DNA of 64,000 bases, taken from assembly GCA_021713295.1 (NCBI GenBank), contig JAKJJU010000008.1, forward strand, positions 20,832 to 84,831. The letters are read 5' to 3'. Of this stretch, positions 19,031 to 28,374 are shown one piece after another. Position 1 is the stretch's first letter. The number at the start of each line of letters is the position of its first letter. The notes beneath the pieces were generated by a model. It saw only the letters and a program-made list of their open reading frames with translations. It made no database searches and was not told the origin of the DNA. The stretch is from Thiotrichales bacterium 19S3-11 (GTDB lineage Bacteria > Pseudomonadota > Gammaproteobacteria > Francisellales > Francisellaceae). A program made the translations under genes and the position numbers.

Positions 19031-19613
19031 TAAACGATCTGTCGCATCAACCCTAGTATTGGCAGCGCTTGTTGGCTTTACTAGCTGGCTTACCATTGAA
19101 TCATCAGGAACATTTCACAGCAAACAAAAACTACCAAATGACTTTGTTACGAATGTCGCAACGGATACAACCTTATACCAAATGAATGAAAAAGGATCAC
19201 TTCGTTATAAAGCATTTGCAACTCATCTTGAAAAATTTGCTAATGATGATGTTGACATGACACAAGTAAACATGACTATGGAACCACAAAAACCCGGAGA
19301 TTTACCATGGAATATTGTCTCTAACCATGGATATTTATCTGATAAAAATAACAAGTTAAAACTATGGGGTAATGTTGTTATTACGCGCCCAGGCAACGGC
19401 AAAGACAAGCCACCTTTAAAAATAACAACGTCACTTTTGTATGTATATCCTAATAAAGATTATGCAGAAACTGATAAGTTCGTTAAAATGGAGCAAGTTG
19501 GCAGTAAAAATGTTATTACTGGTGTTGGCATGAAAGCACACATGCATCCTGAAAAAATACAACTACTATCCAAGGTAAAATCATATTATGAAAGCAGCAA
19601 AAACGATCGTTAG
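19020..19613 (+). CDS. lptC: LPS export protein LptC
   Basis: About 197 residues: a short basic start, one transmembrane helix (about 8-25, STLVLAALVGFTSWL), then a periplasmic beta-rich domain of the LptC/OstA family. LptC bridges LptBFG in the inner membrane and LptA in the periplasm. The ATG at 19020 overlaps the kdsC stop and has GGTGAGG about 10 bases upstream. An open frame extends 18 bases further but begins with a weak codon. The 3' end overlaps lptA by 26 bases. Position in the operon is the strongest support, since sequence similarity in this family is low. Confidence 0.9.
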   Translation: MFFSKRSVASTLVLAALVGFTSWLTIESSGTFHSKQKLPNDFVTNVATDTTLYQMNEKGSLRYKAFATHLEKFANDDVDMTQVNMTMEPQKPGDLPWNIVSNHGYLSDKNNKLKLWGNVVITRPGNGKDKPPLKITTSLLYVYPNKDYAETDKFVKMEQVGSKNVITGVGMKAHMHPEKIQLLSKVKSYYESSKNDR

Positions 19614-20340
19614 CGTACTCAATCTGGCATTATTAGTTTTTGTACCGACTACATTACTGGCTCAAGAAGAAAATTCCACCAGTAATTTTTTTGGCAAAGA
19701 TGCCGCTCAGGACGGACCTATCACCATTTGTAGTGATGAATTACACTATGATCAAAGCCAGAATACTCTAATCTATCAAGGTAATGTTATTATCATGCAA
19801 ATTAAAGATATTAAACTTTACTGCGGCCCTATTGATAAAGATGAAAACAGCAACACTAAAACTACGGCCTCATTTTGGGTAAAACCAAGTGGCCAAAATA
19901 CAAATTATAATACGCTACAGCAAAAAGAGCTCAATATAGCAAAGTCACTGTGCAAACAGCAAGGCAAATGCCGTTATATGAGTGGACAGAAATTAATTGT
20001 CTATTTAAATGAAGCTGGAAAAGCAAAAGAAATACAGCTACTTGTCGATGACCAAAAGTCCAAGCTACCTGTTGCCAAATATTACTCGCTATCCACTGAT
20101 GATAAAAATAAACAAACCCCTTCATATGCATACAGTAAAATTATGCAGTTTGAACCTCAACAAAATTTACTTACTTTGAAAAAAAATGCATTTGTCCAAC
20201 AGAAACACAATAGTTTTTCTGGCGAAAAAATAACTTATAATACGCAAACAGAAGTAGTTAATGTCCCTAAACAAGATTACCAGCGCGCGACAATGATTAT
20301 TTCTCAGGAAGAAACAAAGCAAGTCAAGGATACCAAATAG
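19588..20340 (+). CDS. lptA: LPS transport periplasmic protein LptA
   Basis: A 250-residue protein with a signal peptide (cleavage probably after residue 25, TTLLAQ). The OstA-type domain begins [20 protein letters not shown] and is followed by QGNVIIMQ, the repeated beta-jellyroll pattern of LptA. LptA forms the periplasmic bridge that carries LPS from LptC to LptD. At 250 residues it is longer than E. coli LptA (185); the extra is a polar, Lys/Gln-rich central insert (about 80-130) with several cysteines. It overlaps lptC and ends two bases before lptB. Confidence 0.9.
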   Translation: MKAAKTIVSVLNLALLVFVPTTLLAQEENSTSNFFGKDAAQDGPITICSDELHYDQSQNTLIYQGNVIIMQIKDIKLYCGPIDKDENSNTKTTASFWVKPSGQNTNYNTLQQKELNIAKSLCKQQGKCRYMSGQKLIVYLNEAGKAKEIQLLVDDQKSKLPVAKYYSLSTDDKNKQTPSYAYSKIMQFEPQQNLLTLKKNAFVQQKHNSFSGEKITYNTQTEVVNVPKQDYQRATMIISQEETKQVKDTK

Positions 20341-20342
20341 TC

Positions 20343-21089
20343 ATGAATACAGCCTTGAATAAAACACATACATTAAAAGCAGAAGGTTTAGCTAAGCGTT
20401 ATAAAAAACGCTGGGTTGTTCGTGATGTCTCTATTGAAATAGCTAGCGGCGAAATTGTTGGCTTGCTTGGCCCAAATGGTGCTGGTAAAACAACTTCATT
20501 CTATATGATTGTTGGCTTAATTCGCGCAAATAAGGGTAAGGTTTCTTTAGATGGCAATGACATAACAAGTGCACCAATTCATTGGCGTGCTCGCCAAGGT
20601 ATCGGTTATCTACCACAAGAAGCATCCGTATTTCGAAAGTTAACCGTCGAGCAAAATATCATGGCAATATTAGAAACACGTAAGGAATTAACCAAAGCAC
20701 AGCGTAAAAAGCGGCTAGATGAGCTATTAAATGAATTCAGCCTTGACCACATCAGGACAAACCTTGGCATGAGCTTATCAGGCGGAGAAAGACGACGCAC
20801 TGAGATTGCAAGAGCGCTTGCAACCTCTCCTCAGTTTATTTTATTGGATGAGCCATTTGCCGGAGTTGACCCAATTTCCGTTATTGATATTAAAAAAAAT
20901 ATTACTTATCTAAAAAACAAAGGCATTGGTGTATTAATTACTGATCACAATGTCAGAGAAACTCTAGATATTTGTGAACGAGCTTATATTGTTAATGCAG
21001 GCAGTATCATTTCTTCAGGTACACCAGAGGCCATTCTTAATAATGAACAAGTCAGACGTGTTTACCTTGGTGAGCAATTTAGCCTCTAA
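20343..21089 (+). CDS. lptB: LPS export ABC transporter ATP-binding protein LptB
   Basis: A 248-residue ATPase with Walker [12 protein letters not shown]-loop YLPQEAS, signature [10 protein letters not shown], Walker [14 protein letters not shown] and switch His in [10 protein letters not shown], the typical LptB wording. It powers extraction of LPS from the inner membrane with LptF and LptG, which are not in this window. It is the last gene of the kdsC-lptCAB run; the next gene has its own leader and strong ribosome-binding site. Confidence 0.96.
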   Translation: MNTALNKTHTLKAEGLAKRYKKRWVVRDVSIEIASGEIVGLLGPNGAGKTTSFYMIVGLIRANKGKVSLDGNDITSAPIHWRARQGIGYLPQEASVFRKLTVEQNIMAILETRKELTKAQRKKRLDELLNEFSLDHIRTNLGMSLSGGERRRTEIARALATSPQFILLDEPFAGVDPISVIDIKKNITYLKNKGIGVLITDHNVRETLDICERAYIVNAGSIISSGTPEAILNNEQVRRVYLGEQFSL

Positions 21090-21147
21090 ATTTAGCTTAA
21101 TAATTATTTTTATCTAAAAAATCATTAAAATTTAAAAATTCAGATAC

Positions 21148-21176
21148 TTAGCTGGTATTTTTACTGCTCTTATACT
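21148..21176 (+). promoter_or_regulatory. Possible promoter of the outer-membrane protein gene
   Basis: TATACT at 21171-21176 with TTAGCT 17 bases upstream, 47 bases before the ATG. The -35 is poor. Confidence 0.35.
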
Positions 21177-21222
21177 ACGTTTAAATGGAAAGATTGAAAA
21201 ACTGTCATAAGGAGGCAGACTA

Positions 21223-22014
21223 ATGCTGAAAAAAATATCACTCTCAACCATCCTACCTGCACTTCTGATAGCAAGCTCACCTGCCATAGCAGATCAAGAG
21301 GTAGTCACACCAGCAACAAGCTCATCAGGTATGGAAGCACAAGCAGTTAATGACAGTAGCCAATCAACAACTTCTACTGCAAACGCTGCAGCTAAATCAA
21401 GCGATGCAGCATCTGCAAATGCAAAACCAATGCATCATCAATCCATGTACTATAACTATGATGAACTTCCAAAGCCTAAACGCTACGTTCCTCCTCCAGC
21501 ATTCCATTTAATTGTTGGTGGCCAACTAGGTTATGGCTTTTTAAATTCTGATGATGTCAGCGGCTATACGAATGACGATGATGGAAACATTTTTGGTGGT
21601 GTTTTCGTCGGTGGAGACTACATGTGGAATCCTCACTTCGCTACCGGCCTTCAAATTGGATACTACTATGGTAATGACTTATTTAAATATCAAGGCAATG
21701 GTGGCCTTGATGATGCAAAAGTAAAAGATACAATGGTTGTACCACTTCTTGCAACGGCAAAAGTATTACTACCATGGAATTTTAATATATTTATCAAAGG
21801 TGGTATAGCTTATGTTAACCAAGATATAGAAGATACAGCACATGTTAGTTACAATGGTGTTCTATCTGGTGGTATTGGTTATAGTTGGCATAATTGGGAT
21901 TTATTTGCTGAATACATGTATGTCTTTGGTCAAGAAGATGCATTTGGCGATCAACAAAGAACCTTACCAATTAATGCGATAACACTTGGTTTAAGTTATG
22001 CTTTTCCTATCTAA
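21223..22014 (+). CDS. Outer-membrane beta-barrel protein with Ala/Ser-rich linker
   Basis: 263 residues. A signal peptide ends near residue 23 (SSPAIADQ). A low-complexity Ala/Ser/Thr linker (about 28-68) may pass through or sit beneath peptidoglycan. From about residue 88 alternating beta-strands (FHLIVGGQLGYGF, GVFVGGDYMW, FATGLQIGYYYG, FNIFIKGGIAYV, WDLFAEYMYVFG) end in ITLGLSYAFPI, the pattern of a small eight-strand barrel. A near-perfect AAGGAGG precedes the ATG, suggesting high expression. The specific function is not known. The next gene encodes a protein of the same type. Confidence 0.82.
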   Translation: MLKKISLSTILPALLIASSPAIADQEVVTPATSSSGMEAQAVNDSSQSTTSTANAAAKSSDAASANAKPMHHQSMYYNYDELPKPKRYVPPPAFHLIVGGQLGYGFLNSDDVSGYTNDDDGNIFGGVFVGGDYMWNPHFATGLQIGYYYGNDLFKYQGNGGLDDAKVKDTMVVPLLATAKVLLPWNFNIFIKGGIAYVNQDIEDTAHVSYNGVLSGGIGYSWHNWDLFAEYMYVFGQEDAFGDQQRTLPINAITLGLSYAFPI

Positions 22015-22046
22015 TAAATAATATTTTTTAATATATCTTTTGAATT

Positions 22047-22073
22047 GCCACTGGATTAACACCAGTGGCTTTT
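22047..22073 (+). terminator. Rho-independent terminator
   Basis: GCCACTGG (22047-22054), a 7-base loop and CCAGTGGC (22062-22069) form a perfect 8-bp stem followed by TTTT. It ends the transcript of the upstream outer-membrane protein gene. Confidence 0.88.
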
Positions 22074-22121
22074 GTATACTTGATGCATCCAATTTGACCA
22101 ACTAAACAAGGAGAACTTTCG

Positions 22122-22868
22122 ATGTTTAGACAAACTGCAATTGCCTCAGCCATTATTCTAAGTGCAACGTCACTAGCGCTAGCTGACCAAGGAGATACGA
22201 TTGTTTCACGAAATCAAGTCAGCCTAAACTCTTCTGATCTATCTCAAAGTAATTTAGATCACGATCAATACCTATATACTCCGAAAAAGACCAAACAAGT
22301 TTCTGGATTCTATATTGGTGCTCAATTAGGTGGTGCAACGCTTAATTCAAATAATTCCTCATTTGCTACAAGCACCTCAGGTGACATTTCAAAAGACAAT
22401 GGTAATTTATATACCGGTATCACTTTAGGGTTTAACTATGCTATTAATGACATGTTTGGCGTTGGTGTAGAGACAGGCTATAACTATGGTTATGAATTAA
22501 ATAAATTAAGCGTCTCTGGCAAATCAGCCGATATCAGTGTTAGCACTATACCACTATTTTTAACAGGGAACTTAATGTTCTCAACAGGCTTTAATCTATT
22601 TGCTAAAATTGGTGGAGCATATGTAAGGGAGTCTAACTCTGGCTTTGATAATACAACCTTAGCCGTATCAAATGGCGATGGCACAGCAAACGCATTTAAC
22701 TTTGCATTTGGCCTAGGTGCTGGTTACTTCATTAATAATTTCAACATTAAGGTAGAATATGATTACATTGCTGGAAATAGTAACCCAACAAGTGACAGTG
22801 CAACATTCCCGATTAATGCACTAACACTAGGCGTTACCTATACATTTCCAAGCGCTATTCAATTCTAA
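22122..22868 (+). CDS. Outer-membrane beta-barrel protein
   Basis: 248 residues. A signal peptide (about 1-21, ending ALADQ) is followed by a short polar region, then the same strand pattern as the protein encoded upstream: FYIGAQLGGATL, YTGITLGFNYAI, GVGVETGYNYGY, FNLFAKIGGAYV, FGLGAGYFINNF, IKVEYDYIAG, ALTLGVTYTFP and a C-terminal Phe, the signal recognised by the BAM complex. AAGGAG precedes the ATG. It probably arose by duplication with its neighbour, yet it is separated from it by a strong terminator, so it has its own promoter. Ligand or function is unknown. Confidence 0.82.
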   Translation: MFRQTAIASAIILSATSLALADQGDTIVSRNQVSLNSSDLSQSNLDHDQYLYTPKKTKQVSGFYIGAQLGGATLNSNNSSFATSTSGDISKDNGNLYTGITLGFNYAINDMFGVGVETGYNYGYELNKLSVSGKSADISVSTIPLFLTGNLMFSTGFNLFAKIGGAYVRESNSGFDNTTLAVSNGDGTANAFNFAFGLGAGYFINNFNIKVEYDYIAGNSNPTSDSATFPINALTLGVTYTFPSAIQF

Positions 22869-22892
22869 ATAAGATTTAAAATCAAAATTTCT

Positions 22893-24107
22893 TTACTTAT
22901 AATAATTTTCTACTTTCTTTATTAAGCTTGCTTTTAGCACGTCCTGCTTGTCACAGCTAAAATTATCAATAACAGCACCTAAAAAGGCTTCTGTTAGTAA
23001 CTCTTTTGCTTTAGATTCCGATACTCCTCGCGATTGCATATAAAATAATGCCTGCTCATCTAATTGACCAATCGTTGCTCCATGGGTGCACTGTACATCA
23101 TCTGAATAAATTTCAAGCTCAGGCTTTGTATTAATAGCTGCCGTTGTATCAAATAATAAATTATTAGAACGCTGGTGAGCTGAAATACCTTTTATATTCG
23201 CATCCACAATCGCTTTAGGATTACAAACAAATACGGCCTTATTGGCTGCAATTGCTACAACATCAACATTGCTTATCGTATTTGATGCATGATGCTCAAC
23301 GATAATATGATAATCAACATGAGACTTATCTGTTATTAACCCAGCCGCCATAAGATTACAGCTTGAGCCTACTTCATTCAAATGCACATGAATATCTTCT
23401 CTAAATAACTTTGACTCTAATGCCACATGATTATACTCAAACTGACTATCCTTTGATTGATAAATGTGCAAGCCATGAATATTAAATACATTGGATGGTT
23501 CAAATGCTAAATTATTCATATAAACAAGAGAAGATGCTTGATGAAGTTTTATTGATGTTAATGCATTAAAAACAATACTATCTTTGCATAAGGATAGCAC
23601 TTTTTCATGAACTTCAGCTGTAGCATTCTCTCTAAGGGAAACCTCTAAAAGTGGCTGAACCCAACGCTGTTGCGAACGCTCAGATAAAATATGTAATAGG
23701 GTCAATGGCTCTTTTAAGGTTGCATTGATAGATACTGAAATTACTCGCGTATTTGACTTGGTATTTATTCTTGCCATGGAATGTAGATGTGCATCAATCT
23801 TTGTCAACAAATCAACTTCAGATTCATCAACTATAATATCAGCATCAAACTGAGATAACCCTAATTCTAAGAAACCATCAACCAGCACCAACCGGTTAGG
23901 GTGTTCTGATAACTTTAATTGCATTTCTGAGTCAATTTCTAGTTTTTCAGTCGAGCTTATAACGCCCTTGAAAGAAACATCATTTAAAATACGTGATAAA
24001 TCAGTATATTTCCAACGTTCATCTGACCTTTTGGGCAGCGTATTTTCTTGTAAAGCTGAACTAGTTTGCGTTTGGCTTAGTTTCTGTTTCAATATATCCT
24101 CAGTCAT
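22893..24107 (-). CDS. sufD: Fe-S cluster assembly protein SufD
   Basis: About 404 residues of the SufB/SufD beta-helix family. The N-terminal RSDERWKYTDLSRIL motif and the C-terminal DDVQCTHGATIGQLDEQALFYMQSRG (conserved His in the SufBCD active region) identify SufD. SufD with SufB and SufC forms the scaffold that builds Fe-S clusters. I start at ATG 24107, with AGAAGGA nine bases before it; the open frame extends upstream into sufC. It is the last gene of the run and is convergent with an outer-membrane protein gene. No sufS (desulfurase) follows. Confidence 0.93.
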   Translation of the reverse strand: MTEDILKQKLSQTQTSSALQENTLPKRSDERWKYTDLSRILNDVSFKGVISSTEKLEIDSEMQLKLSEHPNRLVLVDGFLELGLSQFDADIIVDESEVDLLTKIDAHLHSMARINTKSNTRVISVSINATLKEPLTLLHILSERSQQRWVQPLLEVSLRENATAEVHEKVLSLCKDSIVFNALTSIKLHQASSLVYMNNLAFEPSNVFNIHGLHIYQSKDSQFEYNHVALESKLFREDIHVHLNEVGSSCNLMAAGLITDKSHVDYHIIVEHHASNTISNVDVVAIAANKAVFVCNPKAIVDANIKGISAHQRSNNLLFDTTAAINTKPELEIYSDDVQCTHGATIGQLDEQALFYMQSRGVSESKAKELLTEAFLGAVIDNFSCDKQDVLKASLIKKVENYYK

Positions 24108-24121
24108 TACTAAATTTCCTT

Positions 24122-24868
24122 CTACGCCAACTCTTTTAACCAAGCATAACCTTTATCTTCCAATTCTAGTGCTAATGATTTATCACCAGAACGAACAATA
24201 TGACCATTTGCTAAAACATGCACATAATCAGGCTCAATATAATCTAATAGCCTTTGATAATGCGTAATAACTATAAAACTACGCTTTTGATTGCGCATAA
24301 TATTAGCAGCTTTTGCTACAATACGAAGCGCATCAATATCAAGTCCAGAGTCAGTTTCATCCAAAACACACAACGCCGGTTCAAGCATCAACATTTGCAA
24401 CATTTCATTACGTTTTTTTTCTCCGCCGGAAAAACCTTCGTTCACGCCACGCTGCATAAATTTTTGCTGCATTTCTAAAAGTGCCATTTTCTCTTTAAGT
24501 GTTTTCATAAACCCAATGGCATCTAACTCTGTTTCATTTCTTATCTTGCGTAAACTATTTACAGCTGTTTTTAAAAACTGTGTGTTACTAACACCTGGAA
24601 TTTCTACTGGATACTGGAAAGCAAGAAAAATACCTAAGGCAGCTCTTGCTTGAGGAGATAACTCTAGTATATTTTCTCCATCAAATAAAATTTCACCCTC
24701 AGTAATATCATAATCTTTGCGACCAGCAAGTACATTTCCTAAAGTACTTTTTCCAGCTCCATTAGGCCCCATAATTGCATGTACAGTACCTGGTTGAATC
24801 GTTAGGTTCAGATTTTTCAAAATGGGTTTATCATCAACGTTAACATGTAAATTTTTGATTTCTAACAT
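24122..24868 (-). CDS. sufC: Fe-S cluster assembly ATPase SufC
   Basis: A 248-residue ABC-type ATPase of the SUF machinery: Walker A GPNGAGKSTL (about 34-43), the SufC-specific FLAFQYPVEIPGVSN, signature FSGGEKKRNEMLQ, Walker B LCVLDETDSGLDIDAL and switch His in IVITHYQRLL. ATP turnover in the SufBC2D complex exposes cluster-binding residues. It sits between sufB and sufD, 43 bases after the sufB stop. Confidence 0.97.
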   Translation of the reverse strand: MLEIKNLHVNVDDKPILKNLNLTIQPGTVHAIMGPNGAGKSTLGNVLAGRKDYDITEGEILFDGENILELSPQARAALGIFLAFQYPVEIPGVSNTQFLKTAVNSLRKIRNETELDAIGFMKTLKEKMALLEMQQKFMQRGVNEGFSGGEKKRNEMLQMLMLEPALCVLDETDSGLDIDALRIVAKAANIMRNQKRSFIVITHYQRLLDYIEPDYVHVLANGHIVRSGDKSLALELEDKGYAWLKELA

Positions 24869-24910
24869 TTGTTTTTTCCTATTATCAATCTCAGTAAAAT
24901 CAGTTTTAAT

Positions 24911-26347
24911 TTAGCCGACTGCACCTTCTAAACTTACTTCCATAAGTTTTTGTGCTTCAACAGCAAATTCAAGTGGTAACTTTTTAAATACATCCTTACA
25001 AAACCCATTAACAATCATTGCAATTGCATCCTCTTCAGATAAACCCCGTTGTTGACAATAATACATTTGATCGTCTGATATTTTTGAAGTAGTTGCCTCA
25101 TGTTCAATTTGAGCATTTGGATGTTTGGATTCTATATATGGGTAGGTATGTGCACCACAATGATGTCCAATTAGTAATGAATCACATTGTGAAAAATTAC
25201 GCGCATCATCTGCAGTTGGTAATACCTTAACTAGACCACGATAAGCATTCTGTGCTTTGCCTGCTGATATACCCTTAGAGATAATGGTACTTTTTGTATG
25301 CTTACCCATATGAATCATTTTCGTCCCTGTGTCTGCTTGCTGAGCATGCCTTGTTAGGGCCACTGAATAAAACTCACCAACTGAATAGTCGCCTTTTAAA
25401 ATAACACTTGGGTATTTCCACGTAATTGACGAACCTGTCTCAACTTGAGTCCATGAAATTTTAGCATGATTACCCTTACAAATACCGCGTTTGGTAACAA
25501 AATTGTAAATACCACCTTTACCATCTTTATCACCCGGATACCAATTTTGGACTGTTGAATATTTTATTTCTGCATTTTCCAGTGCAACTAACTCTACTAC
25601 CGCTGCATGAAGTTGGTTTTCATCACGCATTGGTGCTGTGCAACCTTCTAAATAGCTGACATAGCTACCTTCATCTGCAACAATTAGCGTACGCTCAAAC
25701 TGGCCTGTATTTTGAGCATTAATTCTAAAATAAGTCGACAACTCTAGCGGACAACGCACACCTTTAGGAATATATACAAATGAACCATCACTAAATACGG
25801 CAGAATTTAACGCGGCGAAGTAGTTATCACCTTGTGGAACCACTGAGCCTAAATACTTCTGAATAAGTTGTGGGTATTCTTGCAATGCTTCAGATATTGG
25901 ACAAAAAATAACACCCGCTTCTTTTAACTTTTCTTTAAACGTTGTCACAACTGAAACAGAGTCAAAGACAGCATCCACTGCCACGCCTGCAAGCATCTCT
26001 TGCTCATGCAGTGGAATACCAAGTTTCTTATAGGTTTCTAATAATTCAGGGTCAACTTCATCTAAACTTTTTGGACGATCTTCATCAGATTTTGGCGCAG
26101 CATAATAACTGATAGCCTGATAATCGATGGGTTCATAATCTACATGCGCCCAAGTTGGCTCTGTCATTTTAAGCCATTTACGATAGGCTTCAAGACGCCA
26201 GTTTAACATAAATTCTGGCTCTTTCTTCTTTAGAGAAAGCGCTCGAATTGTATCTTCATTTAAGCCAGGCTTAAACAACTCCTGTTCTATATCTGTTACA
26301 AATCCATGTTCGTAATCACCTTTAACTAGGTGTTCATATTTACTCAT
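24911..26347 (-). CDS. sufB: Fe-S cluster assembly scaffold SufB
   Basis: A 478-residue SufB with family blocks [51 protein letters not shown] (its Cys is the likely sulfur acceptor region) and [18 protein letters not shown] near the C-terminus. It is the first enzyme gene after the Rrf2 regulator and receives sulfur from a cysteine desulfurase in other bacteria. Length is normal. The Rrf2 gene's stop lies 12 bases before its ATG, so the two are co-transcribed. Confidence 0.97.
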   Translation of the reverse strand: MSKYEHLVKGDYEHGFVTDIEQELFKPGLNEDTIRALSLKKKEPEFMLNWRLEAYRKWLKMTEPTWAHVDYEPIDYQAISYYAAPKSDEDRPKSLDEVDPELLETYKKLGIPLHEQEMLAGVAVDAVFDSVSVVTTFKEKLKEAGVIFCPISEALQEYPQLIQKYLGSVVPQGDNYFAALNSAVFSDGSFVYIPKGVRCPLELSTYFRINAQNTGQFERTLIVADEGSYVSYLEGCTAPMRDENQLHAAVVELVALENAEIKYSTVQNWYPGDKDGKGGIYNFVTKRGICKGNHAKISWTQVETGSSITWKYPSVILKGDYSVGEFYSVALTRHAQQADTGTKMIHMGKHTKSTIISKGISAGKAQNAYRGLVKVLPTADDARNFSQCDSLLIGHHCGAHTYPYIESKHPNAQIEHEATTSKISDDQMYYCQQRGLSEEDAIAMIVNGFCKDVFKKLPLEFAVEAQKLMEVSLEGAVG

Positions 26348-26359
26348 TTAAATCCAACC

Positions 26360-26773
26360 TTATTTATAACAATCCAGCAAACGATCTAAGCGATATGACC
26401 CAAGCATCTCATTAATTGCATCCTCAACCTCAAACCAATGCCCTTTTTTTAAGCACGTTAATTTATCACATTGAACCAATGCACTTAATTGACCACATTT
26501 TACTTTTGATAATTGATCACTTTCTAATACATTAATGACATCTTTTAATGAAATATCTGCTAAATGCCGTTTGAGCCGATAGCCTCCTTTACTACCAATT
26601 GTCGAATCAACTAGCAAACCAGCACTTAACCGCTTAAGCACTTTTTGTGTCATTGGCAACGTAATATCCGTAAGCTCACTTAATGCCCTTGCACTTAGCA
26701 TCTGGTCATTATGTTTTGCTATTGCAACAAGTATAACAACGCTATAATCAACAAGTTTATTTACACGTATCAC
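26360..26773 (-). CDS. Rrf2-family Fe-S regulator of the suf operon
   Basis: About 138 residues. The winged helix begins RVNKLVDYSVVILVAIAK and has the GGYRLKR wing typical of Rrf2 proteins. Three cysteines (KCGQLSALVQC and LTC, spaced C-x8-C-x4-C) are in the position of the cluster ligands, though the spacing differs from IscR (C-x5-C-x5-C). The GTG at 26773 places the start where Rrf2 proteins usually begin; a TTG 48 bases upstream is the alternative. As the first gene of the suf operon it probably senses Fe-S status and autoregulates. Confidence 0.88.
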   Translation of the reverse strand: MIRVNKLVDYSVVILVAIAKHNDQMLSARALSELTDITLPMTQKVLKRLSAGLLVDSTIGSKGGYRLKRHLADISLKDVINVLESDQLSKVKCGQLSALVQCDKLTCLKKGHWFEVEDAINEMLGSYRLDRLLDCYK

Positions 26774-26902
26774 AAACTGGTACTTTTTTAGTCTTATATT
26801 TGGCGCAAACGATACCTGCAATTACTGATTTTGTCAAGGCGAATGGCAAATTTAAAGCTTTACTGCTATGGTTAAAATGTTAGGGTTTAAGGAAAAATAG
26901 TA

Positions 26903-27325
26903 ATGATCTATCAACATATTTTACTGGCTGTTGATCTTAGTGATGATTATGACTATTTAATTGATAAATCCCAACAAATTGTAAAAGCTTTTCAATCACG
27001 CTTTAGTCTAATATCCGTGATTCCTGCTGAAATTACTTTTAGTAACTTACTTTCTCTGGATGGCGAGAAGGAAATCATAGAAAGTGTTAATCAAACGATG
27101 AAAAATATTTTAAATAAATTATCGCTTGTTATTGAAGATTATCAGCTTATCAAAGGAAACCCTAAGCTTGATATCGTTAACTATATTAGAGAAAAACAAA
27201 TTGATTTGGTTATTGTAGGAAATAGACCTCACCATCATTTAGTAAAAATTCTTGCAGGCTCAACGTCTGATTCAATTCTAAATAATAGCTTATGCGATGT
27301 AATTTTTGTAACGCCTGATTCTTAG
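26903..27325 (+). CDS. Universal stress protein (UspA family)
   Basis: A 140-residue protein starting MIYQHILLAVDLSDD and ending with LVIVGNRPHHHLVKILAGSTSDSILNNSLCDVIFV, matching the G-x2-G-x9-G(S/T) nucleotide-loop region of UspA proteins in degraded form. These small cytoplasmic proteins accumulate in stress and stationary phase. AAGGAAAAATAGTA precedes the ATG. The gene is divergent from the suf operon, and its 3' end faces an orphan gene 20 bases away. Confidence 0.85.
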   Translation: MIYQHILLAVDLSDDYDYLIDKSQQIVKAFQSRFSLISVIPAEITFSNLLSLDGEKEIIESVNQTMKNILNKLSLVIEDYQLIKGNPKLDIVNYIREKQIDLVIVGNRPHHHLVKILAGSTSDSILNNSLCDVIFVTPDS

Positions 27326-27345
27326 AGTTGGAAGATTTGTTTAGT

Positions 27346-28257
27346 TTATAAATCATACGATTTGGTGGTAGTTGTATCACGCACATTTGTAGCATCATAA
27401 AGAGGCTGTGGTGGAATAGCTAAGCTTTCCTCTTTGCGAATTGACTGTTCAAATGCTCTAAAGTGATATTTGTTTGCTAATGTATCGTATGCCTTATCAA
27501 CCGTTCTAAGCATATTTTCAAATCTACTTTTCAGGTAAAAATTATCCTTATCTTGATTACTATCTGAGTTTAAATAATTTAGAGCTACATTTAACTTTAA
27601 TTTAAACTCATGATAATTATGAGTTGCTAATTCTTTAGAGTTCTCATTAATTGCTAAAGGATGATGCCAATCACCAAGCAATATAGTTAAACAGGCTGCG
27701 TGTTGACTCTGAGCATCATTACTATTATCTAAATCATCTAGTAAACCGATTTTTAGCTTATCGAGAGTTTGGCCTGTAAATTTCGAAGTTTCTCTTGAAT
27801 GCATCGTCCAGTACAAACGCTTAACAGCAGAATCTTCTAAAATATTACCATTATTTTCCTGACCATCACTCGACTCTAATGAGGTTGCATTGAATAATTT
27901 ACTTAACGTTCTTTTGGCATTATTCAAAAAATTAATCATATCTTCTGCATCACCAGTATAATCTTTAACTTGATCTTTACTAGTCTTACCTTTCTCAGTC
28001 TCTATAATTTCATTGCAGTGATTTATCATCACTTGATGTATCAGATCAAGCAATTCTATTTTTGAAAAAGAGATTGCTCCTTTGTCAGTTTCAACCGACA
28101 GAAGCCTATCAATCTGAAATAAATCCATACATGCCTTATAAGCTTCATTTGGGTCAGTACTATCAACTCCAGGCTTTAATCGATCTTTTATATATAAATA
28201 AGCATCGAAAACTTCATACAATTCGCTAAGTTCGCTACTGGTTTTATTGTTTGGCAT
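27346..28257 (-). CDS. Unrecognised soluble protein
   Basis: 303 residues, not recognised. It is polar and mostly helical by composition, with heptad-like stretches near 60-80 and 225-260, acidic patches and a Thr-rich tail (DTTTTKSYDL). There is no signal peptide, membrane segment or catalytic motif. AAGGGG precedes ATG, so it looks expressed. It lies between a Usp gene (convergent) and slt (same strand). The charged, low-similarity character is like that of many secreted effectors of intracellular bacteria, but nothing in the sequence proves this. Confidence 0.7.
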   Translation of the reverse strand: MPNNKTSSELSELYEVFDAYLYIKDRLKPGVDSTDPNEAYKACMDLFQIDRLLSVETDKGAISFSKIELLDLIHQVMINHCNEIIETEKGKTSKDQVKDYTGDAEDMINFLNNAKRTLSKLFNATSLESSDGQENNGNILEDSAVKRLYWTMHSRETSKFTGQTLDKLKIGLLDDLDNSNDAQSQHAACLTILLGDWHHPLAINENSKELATHNYHEFKLKLNVALNYLNSDSNQDKDNFYLKSRFENMLRTVDKAYDTLANKYHFRAFEQSIRKEESLAIPPQPLYDATNVRDTTTTKSYDL

Positions 28258-28320
28258 AACGCATCCCCTTAAAGTTTAATTAAATTAATAAAAATTATAT
28301 GTTTAATCGGTCATGACAAA

Positions 28321-28338
28321 TACCGCCAAACTGCGGTA
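28321..28338 (-). terminator. Possible terminator of slt
   Basis: TACCGC and GCGGTA form a perfect 6-bp stem around a 6-base loop, just after the slt stop on the minus strand. The following T run is weak (TATTTGT), so termination is uncertain. Confidence 0.4.
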
Positions 28339-28374
28339 ACTTGAGAGTATTTTTAATCATAAAATCCGTATTAA

